Positions 29,411 to 38,994 of a DNA stretch of 64,000 bases are shown in pieces. A program made the translations under genes and the position numbers. The notes beneath the pieces were generated by a model. That model was given only the letters and a program-made list of their open reading frames with translations. It did no database searches and had not been told where the DNA came from. Numbering within the stretch: position 1 is the first letter of the stretch; every line of letters starts with the position of its first letter. The stretch comes from Pseudomonas sp. R28(2017) (GTDB lineage Bacteria; Pseudomonadota; Gammaproteobacteria; Pseudomonadales; Pseudomonadaceae): NCBI RefSeq assembly GCF_002112505.1, contig NZ_NEHW01000008.1, forward strand, positions 62,001-126,000, written 5' to 3'.

Positions 29411-30141
29411 ACGACAGCCTGCGCTTTGCCTGTACCGGATGTGGCAAGTGCTGCACCGGCCACCATGTGCCATTGACCCTGGCTGAAGCCCGCCAGTGGG
29501 CGACGGCCGGTGGCCAGGTGATCGTGTTGATCGAAGCCTTCGTGACCGATGGGCCAGGCATGCCTGCAGAGCAGCGCGAGCATGTGATGCGCCGCTCGTA
29601 CCCGGTGCCTTGTGGCGGCAGCGAAGCCCGCGTTTCGGTGACCTTTGCCGCGTTCAACCCCGGGCGCTGTCGCAACCTCGACGACAACGATCTGTGCACC
29701 ATCTATGAAAGCCGACCACTGGTCTGCCGCATCTATCCGGTGGAGATCAACCCGCATATTCCGTTGCGGCCAGAGAACAAGGACTGCCCGCCCGAGGCGT
29801 GGGAACAGGGGCCTGAACTGATCCATGGCTCGCTGCCGGTGGACCCGGCGCTAATGGCGCTGGTGCAGGCTTCGCGGCAGGCGGATCGCGATGATATCGC
29901 GGCCAAGGTGGCCATCTGCGAGGCGCTGGGGATGACCACCAGTGCGCTCAAGGGCAATGGGTTTACCGCTTATCTGCCGGAGATGGCGGCCTTTACTGGG
30001 GTGCTGGCACAGGCGCCATCTGGGACCGGGGCTGAGTGGATGCTTCATGTGGAGCAGCCTAGGCTGGCTAATGACTTGCAGGCGTTGGGGTTGCAAACCA
30101 CCGCAGATGCACCGGTCTACTATGCCTTCATCGGGTTCTAG
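29407..30141 (+). CDS. YkgJ-family cysteine cluster protein
   Basis: A 244-residue cytoplasmic protein with the CxxCGKCC motif (FACTGCGKCCTGHHV) near the N-terminus. Further cysteines are PCGG, GRCRNL, DLCTIYESRPLVCRIYP and KDCPPEAW, the pattern of the zinc/iron-chelating CxxCxxCC family. Function is unknown, with metal or cluster binding inferred. I chose GTG 29407, which overlaps the previous stop. An ATG at 29389 would add six residues without a good ribosome binding site. Confidence 0.8.
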   Translation: MNDSLRFACTGCGKCCTGHHVPLTLAEARQWATAGGQVIVLIEAFVTDGPGMPAEQREHVMRRSYPVPCGGSEARVSVTFAAFNPGRCRNLDDNDLCTIYESRPLVCRIYPVEINPHIPLRPENKDCPPEAWEQGPELIHGSLPVDPALMALVQASRQADRDDIAAKVAICEALGMTTSALKGNGFTAYLPEMAAFTGVLAQAPSGTGAEWMLHVEQPRLANDLQALGLQTTADAPVYYAFIGF

Positions 30142-30577
30142 GTAAGCAGGCCCGGCCTCTTCGCGGGCACGCCCGCTCCCACATTTGTTGCAACGTGGCC
30201 ATGCCTGTCAGGCCATGGTTGTCAGCCATGTTGGCATGGCTGGATTTTGAGGTGGGCATCGATGCCGCCTCACATGACTTGAGACATGCACCAAGGCGGG
30301 CAACCATGGCCTGACAGGTTCGGCACGTTGCAACAAATGTGGGAGCGGGCGTGCCCGCGAAGCGCCGCGCGGGCGGCGCTCGATTTCTGCTCCACCACAA
30401 CTCTCAAGGCATGCACCCCAAAGCCCACAACAACCTCCAGCCAGGCGCCAGGACCCTCACTCCAAACCCAACCTGTCACCGCTGTCAGCCAGCTGTCACG
30501 CTGCCGACCCGGTCACAGCGCTATAAGCTTCAATACAAACCTCCGTTTCCCACCCCTTGGCCAAGGTACCCGCGCCG
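30142..30577. other. Intergenic region with REP palindrome and RND operon promoter
   Basis: These 436 bp contain the 202-bp REP-ended palindrome (30160-30361) and a second GC hairpin (30361-30380). The remaining ~190 bp, up to the adaptor start, should hold the RND operon promoter. No gene was found. Confidence 0.6.
30160..30361. repeat. 202-bp imperfect palindrome ending in REP elements
   Basis: The outer arms are perfect over 38 bp (30160-30197 against 30324-30361) and include a REP element on each side. After a 6-7 bp mismatch they are perfect again over 17 bp (30205-30221 against 30301-30317). The 79-bp centre has its own hairpin AGCCATG-TTGG-CATGGCT (30224-30241). Confidence 0.92.
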
Positions 30578-31741
30578 ATGAGACGCCCCTCCCGCTCCGT
30601 ACTTCTCGCCGCGTTGGCCCTGCTCGCTCTGGTGGCCCTGGGCGTCTGGTATGGCCAGCGCCAGCAGGCCACCACGCCGCGCGCGCAAGCGGCGATCCCG
30701 GTACGGGTGGTCAGCGTCGCCCAGCAGGACGTCCCTCGCTACGCCAGCGCCATCGGCTCGGTGCTATCCCTGCACAGCGTCGAAGTACGCCCGCAAGTCG
30801 AGGGGGTGCTGACCCAGGTGCTGGTCAAGGAGGGCCAGTGGGTGAAGGAAGGCGACCTGCTCGCCACCCTCGATGACCGGGCGATCCGCGCCAGCCTCGA
30901 CCAGGCCCGTGCCCAGCTCGGCCAGAGCCAGGCGCAGATCCAGGTGGCCGGGGTCGACCTCAAGCGCTACCGCCTGCTCAGCACCGACGATGGCGTGTCC
31001 AAGCAGACCCTCGACCAGCAACAGGCGCTGGTGAACCAGCTGCAGGCCACGGTCAAGGGCAACCAGGCAGCCATCGCCAACGCCGAGGTGCAGCTGTCGT
31101 ACACGCAGATCCGCTCGCCAGTGACCGGGCGTGTCGGCATCCGCAATGTCGACCCCGGCAACCTGGTGCGCACCACGGATACCCAAGGCCTGTTCAGCGT
31201 CACCCAGATCGACCCGATCGCTGTCGAATTCGCCTTGCCGCAACAGATGCTGCCGACCCTGCAGGCCCTGCTCAAGGCGCCAACCCCGGCGCTGGTGCAG
31301 GCTTACATGGACGCCGACGGCGAACGTAACCTGCTCGGCGAAGGCCACCTGGCCCTGATCGACAACCAGATCTCGGCCAACACCGGCACGGTGCGGGTCA
31401 AGGCCGAATTCGACAACAAGGACGGCCGCCTGTGGCCGGGCCAGTTGGTCACCATCCGCCTGCGCACTGCGGTTGAAGAGAACGCCCTGGTGGTGCCGCC
31501 GCCGGTGGTGCAGCGCGGCATCGACGGGCACTTCGTCTACCGCCTGGACGGTGACAAGGTCACCAGCGTGCCAGTCAAGGTGCTGTACCAGGACAGCGGC
31601 CTGAACATCATCGCCGGGGTCAAGCCGGGCGAGCGCCTGGTGCTCGACGGCCAGTCACGGCTCAAGCCCGGTGCACGGGTCGAGGTCACCCCGGACGCAC
31701 CGCCACCAGCGGAAATGGCTGACCGCAGGAGCCAGCCATGA
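30578..31741 (+). CDS. RND efflux periplasmic adaptor (MdtA/MexA-like)
   Basis: A 387-residue membrane fusion protein. An N-terminal anchor (MRRPSRSVLLAALALLALVA) is followed by split lipoyl motifs (VEGVLTQVLVKEGQWVKEGDLLATLD and IRSPVTGRVGIRNVDPGNLV), a coiled-coil hairpin and the beta-barrel (VRVKAEFDNKDGRLWPGQLV). I chose ATG 30578 over an upstream TTG. It overlaps the pump gene by 4 nt. There is no outer membrane factor gene here, so the complex probably borrows one. Confidence 0.9.
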   Translation: MRRPSRSVLLAALALLALVALGVWYGQRQQATTPRAQAAIPVRVVSVAQQDVPRYASAIGSVLSLHSVEVRPQVEGVLTQVLVKEGQWVKEGDLLATLDDRAIRASLDQARAQLGQSQAQIQVAGVDLKRYRLLSTDDGVSKQTLDQQQALVNQLQATVKGNQAAIANAEVQLSYTQIRSPVTGRVGIRNVDPGNLVRTTDTQGLFSVTQIDPIAVEFALPQQMLPTLQALLKAPTPALVQAYMDADGERNLLGEGHLALIDNQISANTGTVRVKAEFDNKDGRLWPGQLVTIRLRTAVEENALVVPPPVVQRGIDGHFVYRLDGDKVTSVPVKVLYQDSGLNIIAGVKPGERLVLDGQSRLKPGARVEVTPDAPPPAEMADRRSQP

Positions 31742-34700
31742 ATACCCGCAACGGCGTGTCGGCGTGGTGCATCGATCACCCGATCGCGACCCTGCTGCTG
31801 ACCTTCGCCCTGGTGCTGCTGGGCGCCATCGCCTTCCCGCGGCTGCCGGTGGCACCGCTGCCCGAGGCGGACTTCCCGACCATTCAGGTCACCACCCAGC
31901 TGCCCGGTGCCAGCCCCGAAACCATGGCGTCGTCGGTGGCCACGCCGCTGGAGGTGCAGTTCAGTGCCATCCCCGGCATGACCCAGATGACCAGCAGCAG
32001 TGCGCTGGGCTCGACCACGCTGATCCTGCAGTTCACCCTCGACAAGAACATCGACACCGCCGCCCAGGAAGTCCAGGCGGCGATCAACACCGCCACCGCC
32101 CGCCTGCCCCAGGACCTGCCCAACCCGCCGACCTGGCGCAAGGTCAACCCGGCCGACAGCCCGGTGCTGGTGCTCACCGTCAGCTCCGCGCAAATGCCCG
32201 GCAATGACCTCAGCGACTACGCCGAAACCCTGCTGGCGCGCCAGCTCAGCCAGATCGAAGGGGTCGGCCTGATCAACATCACCGGCCAGCTGCGCCCGGC
32301 CATTCGCGTGCAGGCCCAGCCGGAAAAACTCGCCGCGATCGGCCTGACCCTGGCCGATGTGCGCCTGGCCATCCAGCAGACCAGCCTGAACCTGGCCAAG
32401 GGCGCGCTGTACGGCGAGCACAGCGTCTCGACCATCGCCGCCAACGACCAGCTGTTCCACCCCGAGGACTACGCCAAGCTCATCGTTTCGTACCGCAACG
32501 GCGCACCGGTGCACCTGCAGGACGTCGCCAAGGTGATCAACGGCGCCGAGAACGCCTACGTCAAGGCGTGGTCCGGCGACCAGCCAGGGCTCAACCTGGT
32601 GGTGTTCCGCCAGCCCGGGGCGAATATCGTCGACACCGTCGACCGGGTAATGGCGGCGCTGCCCAAGCTGCAGGAAATGCTCCCGGCGTCGATCGAAGTA
32701 TCGGTGCTGCAAGACCGTACCCAGACCATCCGCGCCTCCCTGCACGAGGTGGAGCTGACCCTGATGATCGCCGTGGCCCTGGTGATCGGCGTGATGGCGC
32801 TGTTCCTGCGCCAGTGGTCGGCGACCCTGGTGGTGTCCAGCGTGCTCGGCGTGTCGCTGATCGCCAGCTGTGCACTGATGTATGTGCTGGGCTTCAGCCT
32901 CAACAACCTCACGCTGGTGGCCATCGTCATCTCGGTGGGCTTCGTGGTGGACGACGCCATCGTCGTGGTCGAGAACATCCACCGCCACCTGGAGGCCGGT
33001 GACGACAGCCGCACGGCAGCGCTCAAGGGCGCCGGCGAGATCGGCTTCACCGTGGTGTCGATCAGCTTCTCGCTGATCGCCGCGTTCATCCCGCTGCTGT
33101 TCATGGGCGGAGTGGTCGGCCGGCTGTTCAAGGAGTTCGCCCTGACCGCCACCTCGACCATCCTGATTTCGGTGATGGTGTCGCTGACCCTGGCCCCCAC
33201 GCTGTGTGCGTTGTTCATGCGCCGCCCGCCCGGCGAGCAGCACGGCGGCTTTGGCGAGCGCCTGGTGAAGTGGTACGAAAAGGGCCTGAACCGTGCCCTC
33301 GCCCACCAGCGCCTGACCCTTGGCGTGTTCGGCGTGACCCTGGCCCTGGCCGTGGCCGGTTATGTCGGCATCCCCAAGGGCTTCTTCCCGCTACAGGACA
33401 CCGGCTTCATCCTCGGCACCACCGAGGCGGCGGCGGACGTGTCGTACCCCTCGATGGTCGAGAAGCACCTGGCGCTGGCGAAGATCATCGGCGACGACCC
33501 GGCGGTGCAGGCCTACTCCCATTCGGTGGGGGTCACCGGCAGCAACCAGACCATCGCCAACGGCCGCTTCTGGATCGCCCTCAAGCCTCGCGGTGAGCGT
33601 GACGTATCGGCCAGCGAGCTGATCGACCGCCTGCGGCCGAAACTGGCCCAGGTGCCGGGCATCGTCCTGTACATGCGTGCCGGCCAGGACATCAACCTCA
33701 GCTCCGGCCCGTCACGCACCCAGTACCAGTACGTGCTCAAGAGCAACGACGGCGTGGCCCTGAACCTGTGGACCCAACGCCTGACCGAGCGCCTGCGGGA
33801 AAACCCGGTGTTCCGCGACCTGTCCAACGACTTGCAGCTGGGCGCCAGCGTCACCCGCATCGACATCGACCGCCAGGCCGCGGCGCGCTTCGGCCTGACC
33901 ACCACCGACGTCGACCAGGCGTTGTACGACGCCTTCGGCCAGCGGCAGATCAGCGAGTTCCAGACCGAGACCAACCAGTACAAGGTGATCCTCGAACTGG
34001 ACGCCAAGCAGCGCGGCAAGGCCGAGAGCCTGAACTTCTTCTACCTGCGCTCGCCACTGACCAACGAAATGGTGCCACTGTCGGCCCTGGCGCATGTCGC
34101 GCCACCGAGCACCGGCCCGCTGTCGATCAGCCACGATGGCCTGTTCCCGGCGGCCAACCTGTCGTTCAACCTGGCTCCCGGCGTGGCCCTGGGCGATGCG
34201 GTGAAGATCCTCGAACGCACCCAGCGTGAACTGGGCATGCCCGACTCGATCAGCGGCAACTTCCAGGGCGCGGCCCAGGCCTTCCAGAGTTCGCTGTCGA
34301 GCCAACCGTGGCTGATCCTCGCCGCGCTGGTGGCGGTGTACATCATTCTCGGTGTGCTGTACGAGAGCTTCGTCCACCCCCTGACGATCATTTCCACCCT
34401 GCCCTCGGCCGGCCTGGGTGCGTTGATATTGCTCTGGGGCATGGGCCAGGACTTCAGCATCATGGGCCTGATCGGCGTGGTGCTGCTGATCGGCATCGTC
34501 AAGAAGAACGGCATCCTGCTCATCGACTTCGCCCTGGAAGCCCAGCGCCACCACGGCATGACGCCCGAGCAGGCGATTCACCAGGCGTGCCTGACGCGCT
34601 TCCGGCCGATCATCATGACCACCCTCGCCGCCCTGCTCGGCGCGGTGCCGCTGATGTTCGGCTTCGGCGCCGGCGCCGAGCTGCGTCAGCCACTGGGCAT

Positions 34701-34830
34701 CGCGGTGGTCGGCGGGCTGCTGGTGAGCCAGGCACTGACGCTGTTCACCACCCCGGTCATATACTTGGCCCTGGAGCGCCTGTTCCACCGCCGCCAGGCC
34801 GCCCATGCGGCGGCGCCAAGTGCCAGCTAG
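31738..34830 (+). CDS. HAE1-type RND efflux pump (MdtB/MdtC-like)
   Basis: A 1030-residue inner membrane proton/drug antiporter, the usual RND length. Twelve helices and two large periplasmic loops are expected. The proton-relay Asp pair in helix 4 is visible in VGFVVDDAIVVVENI. Further family motifs are GFFPLQDTGFILG near the second loop and IVKKNGILLIDFALEAQ in helix 10. It resembles MdtB/C/MuxB/C more than AcrB, but only one pump subunit is present. Substrates cannot be predicted. The response regulator follows after 9 nt, so the regulator is part of the operon. Confidence 0.92.
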   Translation: MNTRNGVSAWCIDHPIATLLLTFALVLLGAIAFPRLPVAPLPEADFPTIQVTTQLPGASPETMASSVATPLEVQFSAIPGMTQMTSSSALGSTTLILQFTLDKNIDTAAQEVQAAINTATARLPQDLPNPPTWRKVNPADSPVLVLTVSSAQMPGNDLSDYAETLLARQLSQIEGVGLINITGQLRPAIRVQAQPEKLAAIGLTLADVRLAIQQTSLNLAKGALYGEHSVSTIAANDQLFHPEDYAKLIVSYRNGAPVHLQDVAKVINGAENAYVKAWSGDQPGLNLVVFRQPGANIVDTVDRVMAALPKLQEMLPASIEVSVLQDRTQTIRASLHEVELTLMIAVALVIGVMALFLRQWSATLVVSSVLGVSLIASCALMYVLGFSLNNLTLVAIVISVGFVVDDAIVVVENIHRHLEAGDDSRTAALKGAGEIGFTVVSISFSLIAAFIPLLFMGGVVGRLFKEFALTATSTILISVMVSLTLAPTLCALFMRRPPGEQHGGFGERLVKWYEKGLNRALAHQRLTLGVFGVTLALAVAGYVGIPKGFFPLQDTGFILGTTEAAADVSYPSMVEKHLALAKIIGDDPAVQAYSHSVGVTGSNQTIANGRFWIALKPRGERDVSASELIDRLRPKLAQVPGIVLYMRAGQDINLSSGPSRTQYQYVLKSNDGVALNLWTQRLTERLRENPVFRDLSNDLQLGASVTRIDIDRQAAARFGLTTTDVDQALYDAFGQRQISEFQTETNQYKVILELDAKQRGKAESLNFFYLRSPLTNEMVPLSALAHVAPPSTGPLSISHDGLFPAANLSFNLAPGVALGDAVKILERTQRELGMPDSISGNFQGAAQAFQSSLSSQPWLILAALVAVYIILGVLYESFVHPLTIISTLPSAGLGALILLWGMGQDFSIMGLIGVVLLIGIVKKNGILLIDFALEAQRHHGMTPEQAIHQACLTRFRPIIMTTLAALLGAVPLMFGFGAGAELRQPLGIAVVGGLLVSQALTLFTTPVIYLALERLFHRRQAAHAAAPSAS

Positions 34831-34839
34831 GACAAGACC

Positions 34840-35514
34840 ATGCGTGTGCTGATCATCGAAGACGAAGAAAAAACCGCCGACTACCTGCATCGCGGCCTGA
34901 CCGAGCAGGGCTTCACCGTCGACCTTGCGCGGGACGGCATCGACGGCCTGCACCTGGCCCTGGAAGGCGACTACGCGGTGATCGTGCTGGATGTGATGCT
35001 GCCCGGCCTGGACGGCTACGGCGTGCTGCGCGCACTGCGCGCGCGCAAGCAGACGCCGGTGATCATGCTCACCGCCCGCGAGCGCGTCGAAGACCGCATC
35101 CACGGCCTGCGCGAAGGCGCCGACGATTACCTGGGCAAGCCGTTCTCGTTCCTCGAACTGGTCGCCCGGCTACAGGCCCTGACCCGCCGCAGCAGCAGCC
35201 ATGAGCCGTTGCAGATCCAGGTCGGCGACCTGTGGATCGACCTGATGGCACGCAAGGCCAGCCGCGCCGGCCAGCGCCTGGAGCTGACCGCCAAGGAATT
35301 TTCGCTGCTCAGCGTGCTGGCCCGGCGCCAGGGCGAAATCCTCTCCAAGACCGCCATCGCCGAGCTGGTCTGGGACATCAACTTCGACAGCGACGCCAAT
35401 GTCGTCGAGGTGGCCATCAAGCGCCTGCGCGCCAAGCTCGACGGGCCGTTCGACAACAAGCTGCTGCACACCATCCGAGGCATGGGCTATGTCCTGGAAA
35501 ACCGTGCCGCTTAA
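34840..35514 (+). CDS. OmpR-family response regulator (CopR/CusR-like)
   Basis: A 224-residue regulator. The receiver domain (1-120) has acidic residues in LIIEDEEKT, phospho-acceptor Asp51 in IVLDVMLPGLDGY and Lys100 in YLGKPF. The C-terminal winged helix (about 127-222) contains LELTAKEFSLLSVLARRQGEILSK and VEVAIKRLRAKLD. It belongs to the CopR/CusR/IrlR group that responds to heavy metals or envelope stress. It overlaps the sensor kinase gene by 26 nt and probably controls the RND operon. Confidence 0.92.
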   Translation: MRVLIIEDEEKTADYLHRGLTEQGFTVDLARDGIDGLHLALEGDYAVIVLDVMLPGLDGYGVLRALRARKQTPVIMLTARERVEDRIHGLREGADDYLGKPFSFLELVARLQALTRRSSSHEPLQIQVGDLWIDLMARKASRAGQRLELTAKEFSLLSVLARRQGEILSKTAIAELVWDINFDSDANVVEVAIKRLRAKLDGPFDNKLLHTIRGMGYVLENRAA

Positions 35515-36883
35515 CTCCATCGCTTTGCGCCTGTCGACACTGTTCATCCTGGTGGCACTGGGGGTGTTCGTGCTGATCGGTTCGGCGCTGTACCGCCAGG
35601 TCGACCGCAGCCTCGACCTGCTGCCAGCCGCGGAGCTGGATGCACGCTTCAGCGTGCTCGAATCCACCCTCAACCGCTTCGGTACACCCGAGCACTGGGC
35701 CAAGATCAACAACAAGCTCAACCTGCTCAGCGAGGAAGACAAACGCATCCGTTTCTGGGTGGTCAGCAGCAACCCGGCCTACGAATACGGCCACCCCAGC
35801 GAACTGGTCCGCGCCTTTGCCGAGGGCCCGCAAGGCATGCGTGACCTGCGCCTGCCCGACCGGCCCTACCCGTACAAGGTGCTGGTCAGCGAACTGCCGG
35901 CCCTGGGCGAGCGCCCGCCGCTGCGCTTTCTGATCGGCATCGACACCGAAACGTTCTGGCAGGCCCAGCACAGCCTGCTGGTGGCCATTGTCGGCCTGGC
36001 CGTGCTCGGTGTGCTGCTGGCTTCGGTGCTGGGTTACTGGGTGGCGCGCGTCGGCCTGCGGCCGCTGCTGGCGCTGTCTGTCGAGGCCCAGGCGCTGGCG
36101 CCGCCGCGCCTGGACGGGCGCCTGCAGACGCAGGACCTGGCACCGGAACTGGCGCAGTTCGCCGGCGCCTTCAATGCCGCGCTGGACCGGGTCAGCCAGG
36201 CCTATTCGCGGCTGGAGGCCTTCAACGCCGACGTCGCCCACGAACTGCGCTCGCCGCTGACCAACCTGATCGGCCAGACCCAGGTCGCCCTCACCCGCGG
36301 GCGCAGCGCCGAGCATTACTTCGAGGTGCTGCAATCGAACCTGGAAGAACTGGAGCGCCTGCGCAGCATCATCAACGACATGCTGTTCCTCGCCAGCGCC
36401 GACCAGGGCAGCAAGGCCACCGCGCTGACCCAGGCCTCGCTGGCCGAGGAAGTGGCCACCACCCTCGATTACCTGGACTACATCCTCGAAGACGCCCAGG
36501 TCAGCGTCACCGTCAGCGGTGATGCCCAGGCGCCCATCGAAAAGGCCCAGCTGCGCCGGGCGTTGATCAACCTGCTGAACAACGCCGTGCAACATACCGC
36601 GCCGAATCAGGTGATCGCGGTGCAGATCGAAGCGGGGCCGGAGCAGGTGTGCATTGCCGTGAGTAACCCGGGGCCTGCCATCGACGACGCACACCTGCCG
36701 CTGCTGTTCGAACGGTTCTACCGGGTGGACGCGGCGCGCAGCAACAGTGGCGGCGGTAACCATGGCTTGGGGCTGGCAATCGTCAAGGCGATCGCGCTGA
36801 TGCATGGCGGTGAAGTTTTCGTGCGCAGCGCTGCCGGCGCCAATACTTTTGGCATTCGTTTGCCCATCTACAAGCCCATCTAG
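35489..36883 (+). CDS. Heavy-metal-type sensor histidine kinase
   Basis: A 464-residue kinase. Helix 1 is about 10-32, a ~130-residue periplasmic sensor follows, and helix 2 is about 162-184. A HAMP linker leads to the H-box AFNADVAHELRSPLTNLIGQ with His251, the N-box INLLNNAVQHT, and the G-box GGGNHGLGLAIVKAI. It belongs to the CusS/IrlS family and is the partner of the upstream regulator. I chose ATG 35489, which overlaps the regulator by 26 nt; GTG 35504 is an alternative. The periplasmic domain has no obvious metal-binding His/Cys cluster. Confidence 0.9.
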   Translation: MSWKTVPLNSIALRLSTLFILVALGVFVLIGSALYRQVDRSLDLLPAAELDARFSVLESTLNRFGTPEHWAKINNKLNLLSEEDKRIRFWVVSSNPAYEYGHPSELVRAFAEGPQGMRDLRLPDRPYPYKVLVSELPALGERPPLRFLIGIDTETFWQAQHSLLVAIVGLAVLGVLLASVLGYWVARVGLRPLLALSVEAQALAPPRLDGRLQTQDLAPELAQFAGAFNAALDRVSQAYSRLEAFNADVAHELRSPLTNLIGQTQVALTRGRSAEHYFEVLQSNLEELERLRSIINDMLFLASADQGSKATALTQASLAEEVATTLDYLDYILEDAQVSVTVSGDAQAPIEKAQLRRALINLLNNAVQHTAPNQVIAVQIEAGPEQVCIAVSNPGPAIDDAHLPLLFERFYRVDAARSNSGGGNHGLGLAIVKAIALMHGGEVFVRSAAGANTFGIRLPIYKPI

Positions 36884-37219
36884 GACCCTGTGGGAGCGGG
36901 CTTGCCCGCGAAGCAGGCGCCACGGTGTATGGCACCGGCTTTCGCCGGTGTTCGCGGGCAAGCCCGCTCCCACAAGGATCGCGCCAGACTCTAGAAATTG
37001 AGCAAGACAGATGCTCCCACAGGAAGGTGCACAAGCCCGCAAACCACGAGTAAGCCCTCTAGCATGCTGGTTTGCGGCCAAAGTCCAATTGCTTTTCCAG
37101 CGATCATTACTTTTTGCGCAACAGTGCTTATCGCCAAAGGCGCTGTTTCCGCGGCACTTTAAGGACTAACTTTAGCCCCGTCCTCATAGCACTTGCCAAG
37201 CAAGAAGGTAGTTTCAAAC
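36884..37219. other. Intergenic region with REP pair
   Basis: These 336 bp hold the inverted REP pair at 36887-36974. After it comes about 245 bp of mixed sequence, including an AT-richer stretch near 37085-37130 that probably contains the promoter of the small exported protein. No gene was found. Confidence 0.5.
36887..36974. repeat. Inverted pair of REP elements
   Basis: The left copy CCTGTGGGAGCGGGCTTGCC and right copy TTCGCGGGCAAGCCCGCTCC flank a small hairpin (CACCGGC/GCCGGTG). They lie directly after the sensor kinase stop. Confidence 0.9.
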
Positions 37220-37441
37220 ATGTCCAACAGTATGGGTATTGCCAGCGTTTTCGTTCTGTCGTCCCTGTTGTTGTCGCCCCTGGCCATGGCCGAAGAATCC
37301 CCGGCTTTCGTTGCTCGCTCTGCAGAACTTGCCGCTGTTCACCAAGACGCCCGCGAAGCCCTGGCACATAAGGCCGACGCCAGCAAAGACGCAGAACAGA
37401 CAGCTTCGAAAGTTTCCAGCGACGCCAATGCCGATAGCTGA
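37220..37441 (+). CDS. Small exported protein, unknown function
   Basis: A 73-residue protein. The signal peptide (MSNSMGIASVFVLSSLLLSPLAMA) is followed by a charged, Ala/Asp/Lys-rich, cysteine-free mature part (about 49 residues) that could form a helix (AELAAVHQDAREALAHKADASKDAEQT). I chose ATG 37220, with AGAAGG upstream. A good terminator follows, so it is a single-gene unit. I do not recognise the family. Confidence 0.65.
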   Translation: MSNSMGIASVFVLSSLLLSPLAMAEESPAFVARSAELAAVHQDAREALAHKADASKDAEQTASKVSSDANADS

Positions 37442-37515
37442 TCGCGCGTCGCCCCTGCTCCCGTTTTCCCTTGGCTACGCCATGGGCACCGTCGGTGCCG
37501 ATATGTTAGCCTTTT

Positions 37516-37544
37516 AAAGCCGCTGCCGATCAGCGGCTTTTTTT
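37516..37544 (+). terminator. Rho-independent terminator
   Basis: The stem AAAGCCGCTG/CAGCGGCTTT has a 5-nt loop and is followed by a T-run. It ends the small exported protein unit. Confidence 0.9.
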
Positions 37545-37645
37545 ATGTGCTCTAACTCTCAGCCCCGCCGTAACGTACCCCTATAAAAAGACGCACATTC
37601 AAAAATAAAAACTGCCCCACCGCCCGACCCAAGGAGCTAGTACCG

Positions 37646-38980
37646 GTGCCTTCCGCGTTTCGTTTTACCCCGCTGTTCATTGCGTTGACTGCAACGATCC
37701 CTTTCGCCGCCCAGGCAGATGAAGACAAGGCTGATGGCTTCATCGACGGTTCGTCCTTCAACCTGCATCTCCGAAATGCCTACTTCAACCGCAACAACCA
37801 CAACGCCGGCGTGCGCGACACCCGCGAGTGGGGCCAGGGCGCGGTCGCCCGCTTCGAGTCCGGCTACACCCCAGGGGTGGTAGGTTTCGGCCTGGACGCC
37901 CATGCCATGCTGGGCCTGAAGCTCGACGGCGGTGGCGGCCATGCCGGCACCAGCATCCTGCCCGAGCACATCAAGGACAACGGTGAGCTGGGCGCCGCCC
38001 CGCACTCGTTCTCCACCGCCGGTGCCGCGGTCAAGCTCAAGGCCTTCGACACCGAGCTGAAAGCCGGTGACCTGTTCATCACCAACCCGGTGATCGCCGG
38101 CGGTGAAACCCGCATGCTGCCGCAGACCTTCCGCGGTGTGAGCCTGACCAACCACAGCGTCGACGGGCTGCTGCTCGAAGGCGGCCAGGTCAGCTTCACC
38201 CACCCGTACAACCAGAGCGGCCACCGTCGTATCGACACCTACTACGGCACCCTGGACGAACACGACAAGAGCAAGCACCTGAACTGGGCGGGCGCGTCGT
38301 GGAGTGGGACCGAGAACATCACCACCAACCTGTATGCGGCCGAGCTGAAGGACATCTGGAACCAGTACTACGCCGACTTCGACTACACCTACGTGGTCAA
38401 CGACCTGGTCAGCCTCAACCCGGGCGTGCACTTCTATCACACCCAGGACACCGGCCAGGCACTGCTGGGCAAGATCGACAACAACACCTACAGCGTGCAC
38501 TTCACGGTCAACGCCGGTTACCACAGCTTCACCGCCGCCTACCAGCGGGTCAACGGCAACACGCCGTTCGACTACATCAACCTGGGCGACAGTGTGTACC
38601 TGGACAACTCGCGCATGTACTCGGACTTCAACGCCCCCAACGAGCGTTCGTGGAAACTGCAGTACGACTACAACTTCGCCGGTCTCGGCATCCCGGGCCT
38701 GAGCACCTCGCTGTCGTACTCGCGCGGCGAGGCGGACCTGACCAAGGCCAGCCAGGACACCAGCCACTACGACTACTACCGCGCCGATGGCAAGAACGCC
38801 ATGCACTGGGAGCGCGACCTGGACCTGAAGTATGTGTTCCAGGAAGGCGACCTGAAGGATCTGGCGGTGCAACTGCGCTATGCCACCCACCGTGGCAGCC
38901 AGGGTTATGCCTCGATCGACAGCAACAGCGACAACGATGAAGTACGGGTGATCGTCGATTACCCAGTGAACATCTTCTGA
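37646..38980 (+). CDS. OprD-family outer membrane porin
   Basis: A 444-residue beta-barrel protein starting at GTG with AAGGAG 9 nt upstream. The signal peptide ends near AAQA-D. OprD-family features include [20 protein letters not shown] near the N-terminus, [35 protein letters not shown], and [11 protein letters not shown]. The C-terminus ends in phenylalanine (PVNIF), as expected for barrel assembly. The family takes up amino acids or small organic acids; the substrate of this member is unknown. Confidence 0.9.
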   Translation: MPSAFRFTPLFIALTATIPFAAQADEDKADGFIDGSSFNLHLRNAYFNRNNHNAGVRDTREWGQGAVARFESGYTPGVVGFGLDAHAMLGLKLDGGGGHAGTSILPEHIKDNGELGAAPHSFSTAGAAVKLKAFDTELKAGDLFITNPVIAGGETRMLPQTFRGVSLTNHSVDGLLLEGGQVSFTHPYNQSGHRRIDTYYGTLDEHDKSKHLNWAGASWSGTENITTNLYAAELKDIWNQYYADFDYTYVVNDLVSLNPGVHFYHTQDTGQALLGKIDNNTYSVHFTVNAGYHSFTAAYQRVNGNTPFDYINLGDSVYLDNSRMYSDFNAPNERSWKLQYDYNFAGLGIPGLSTSLSYSRGEADLTKASQDTSHYDYYRADGKNAMHWERDLDLKYVFQEGDLKDLAVQLRYATHRGSQGYASIDSNSDNDEVRVIVDYPVNIF

Positions 38981-38994
38981 TCTGAGCCCGCTGG

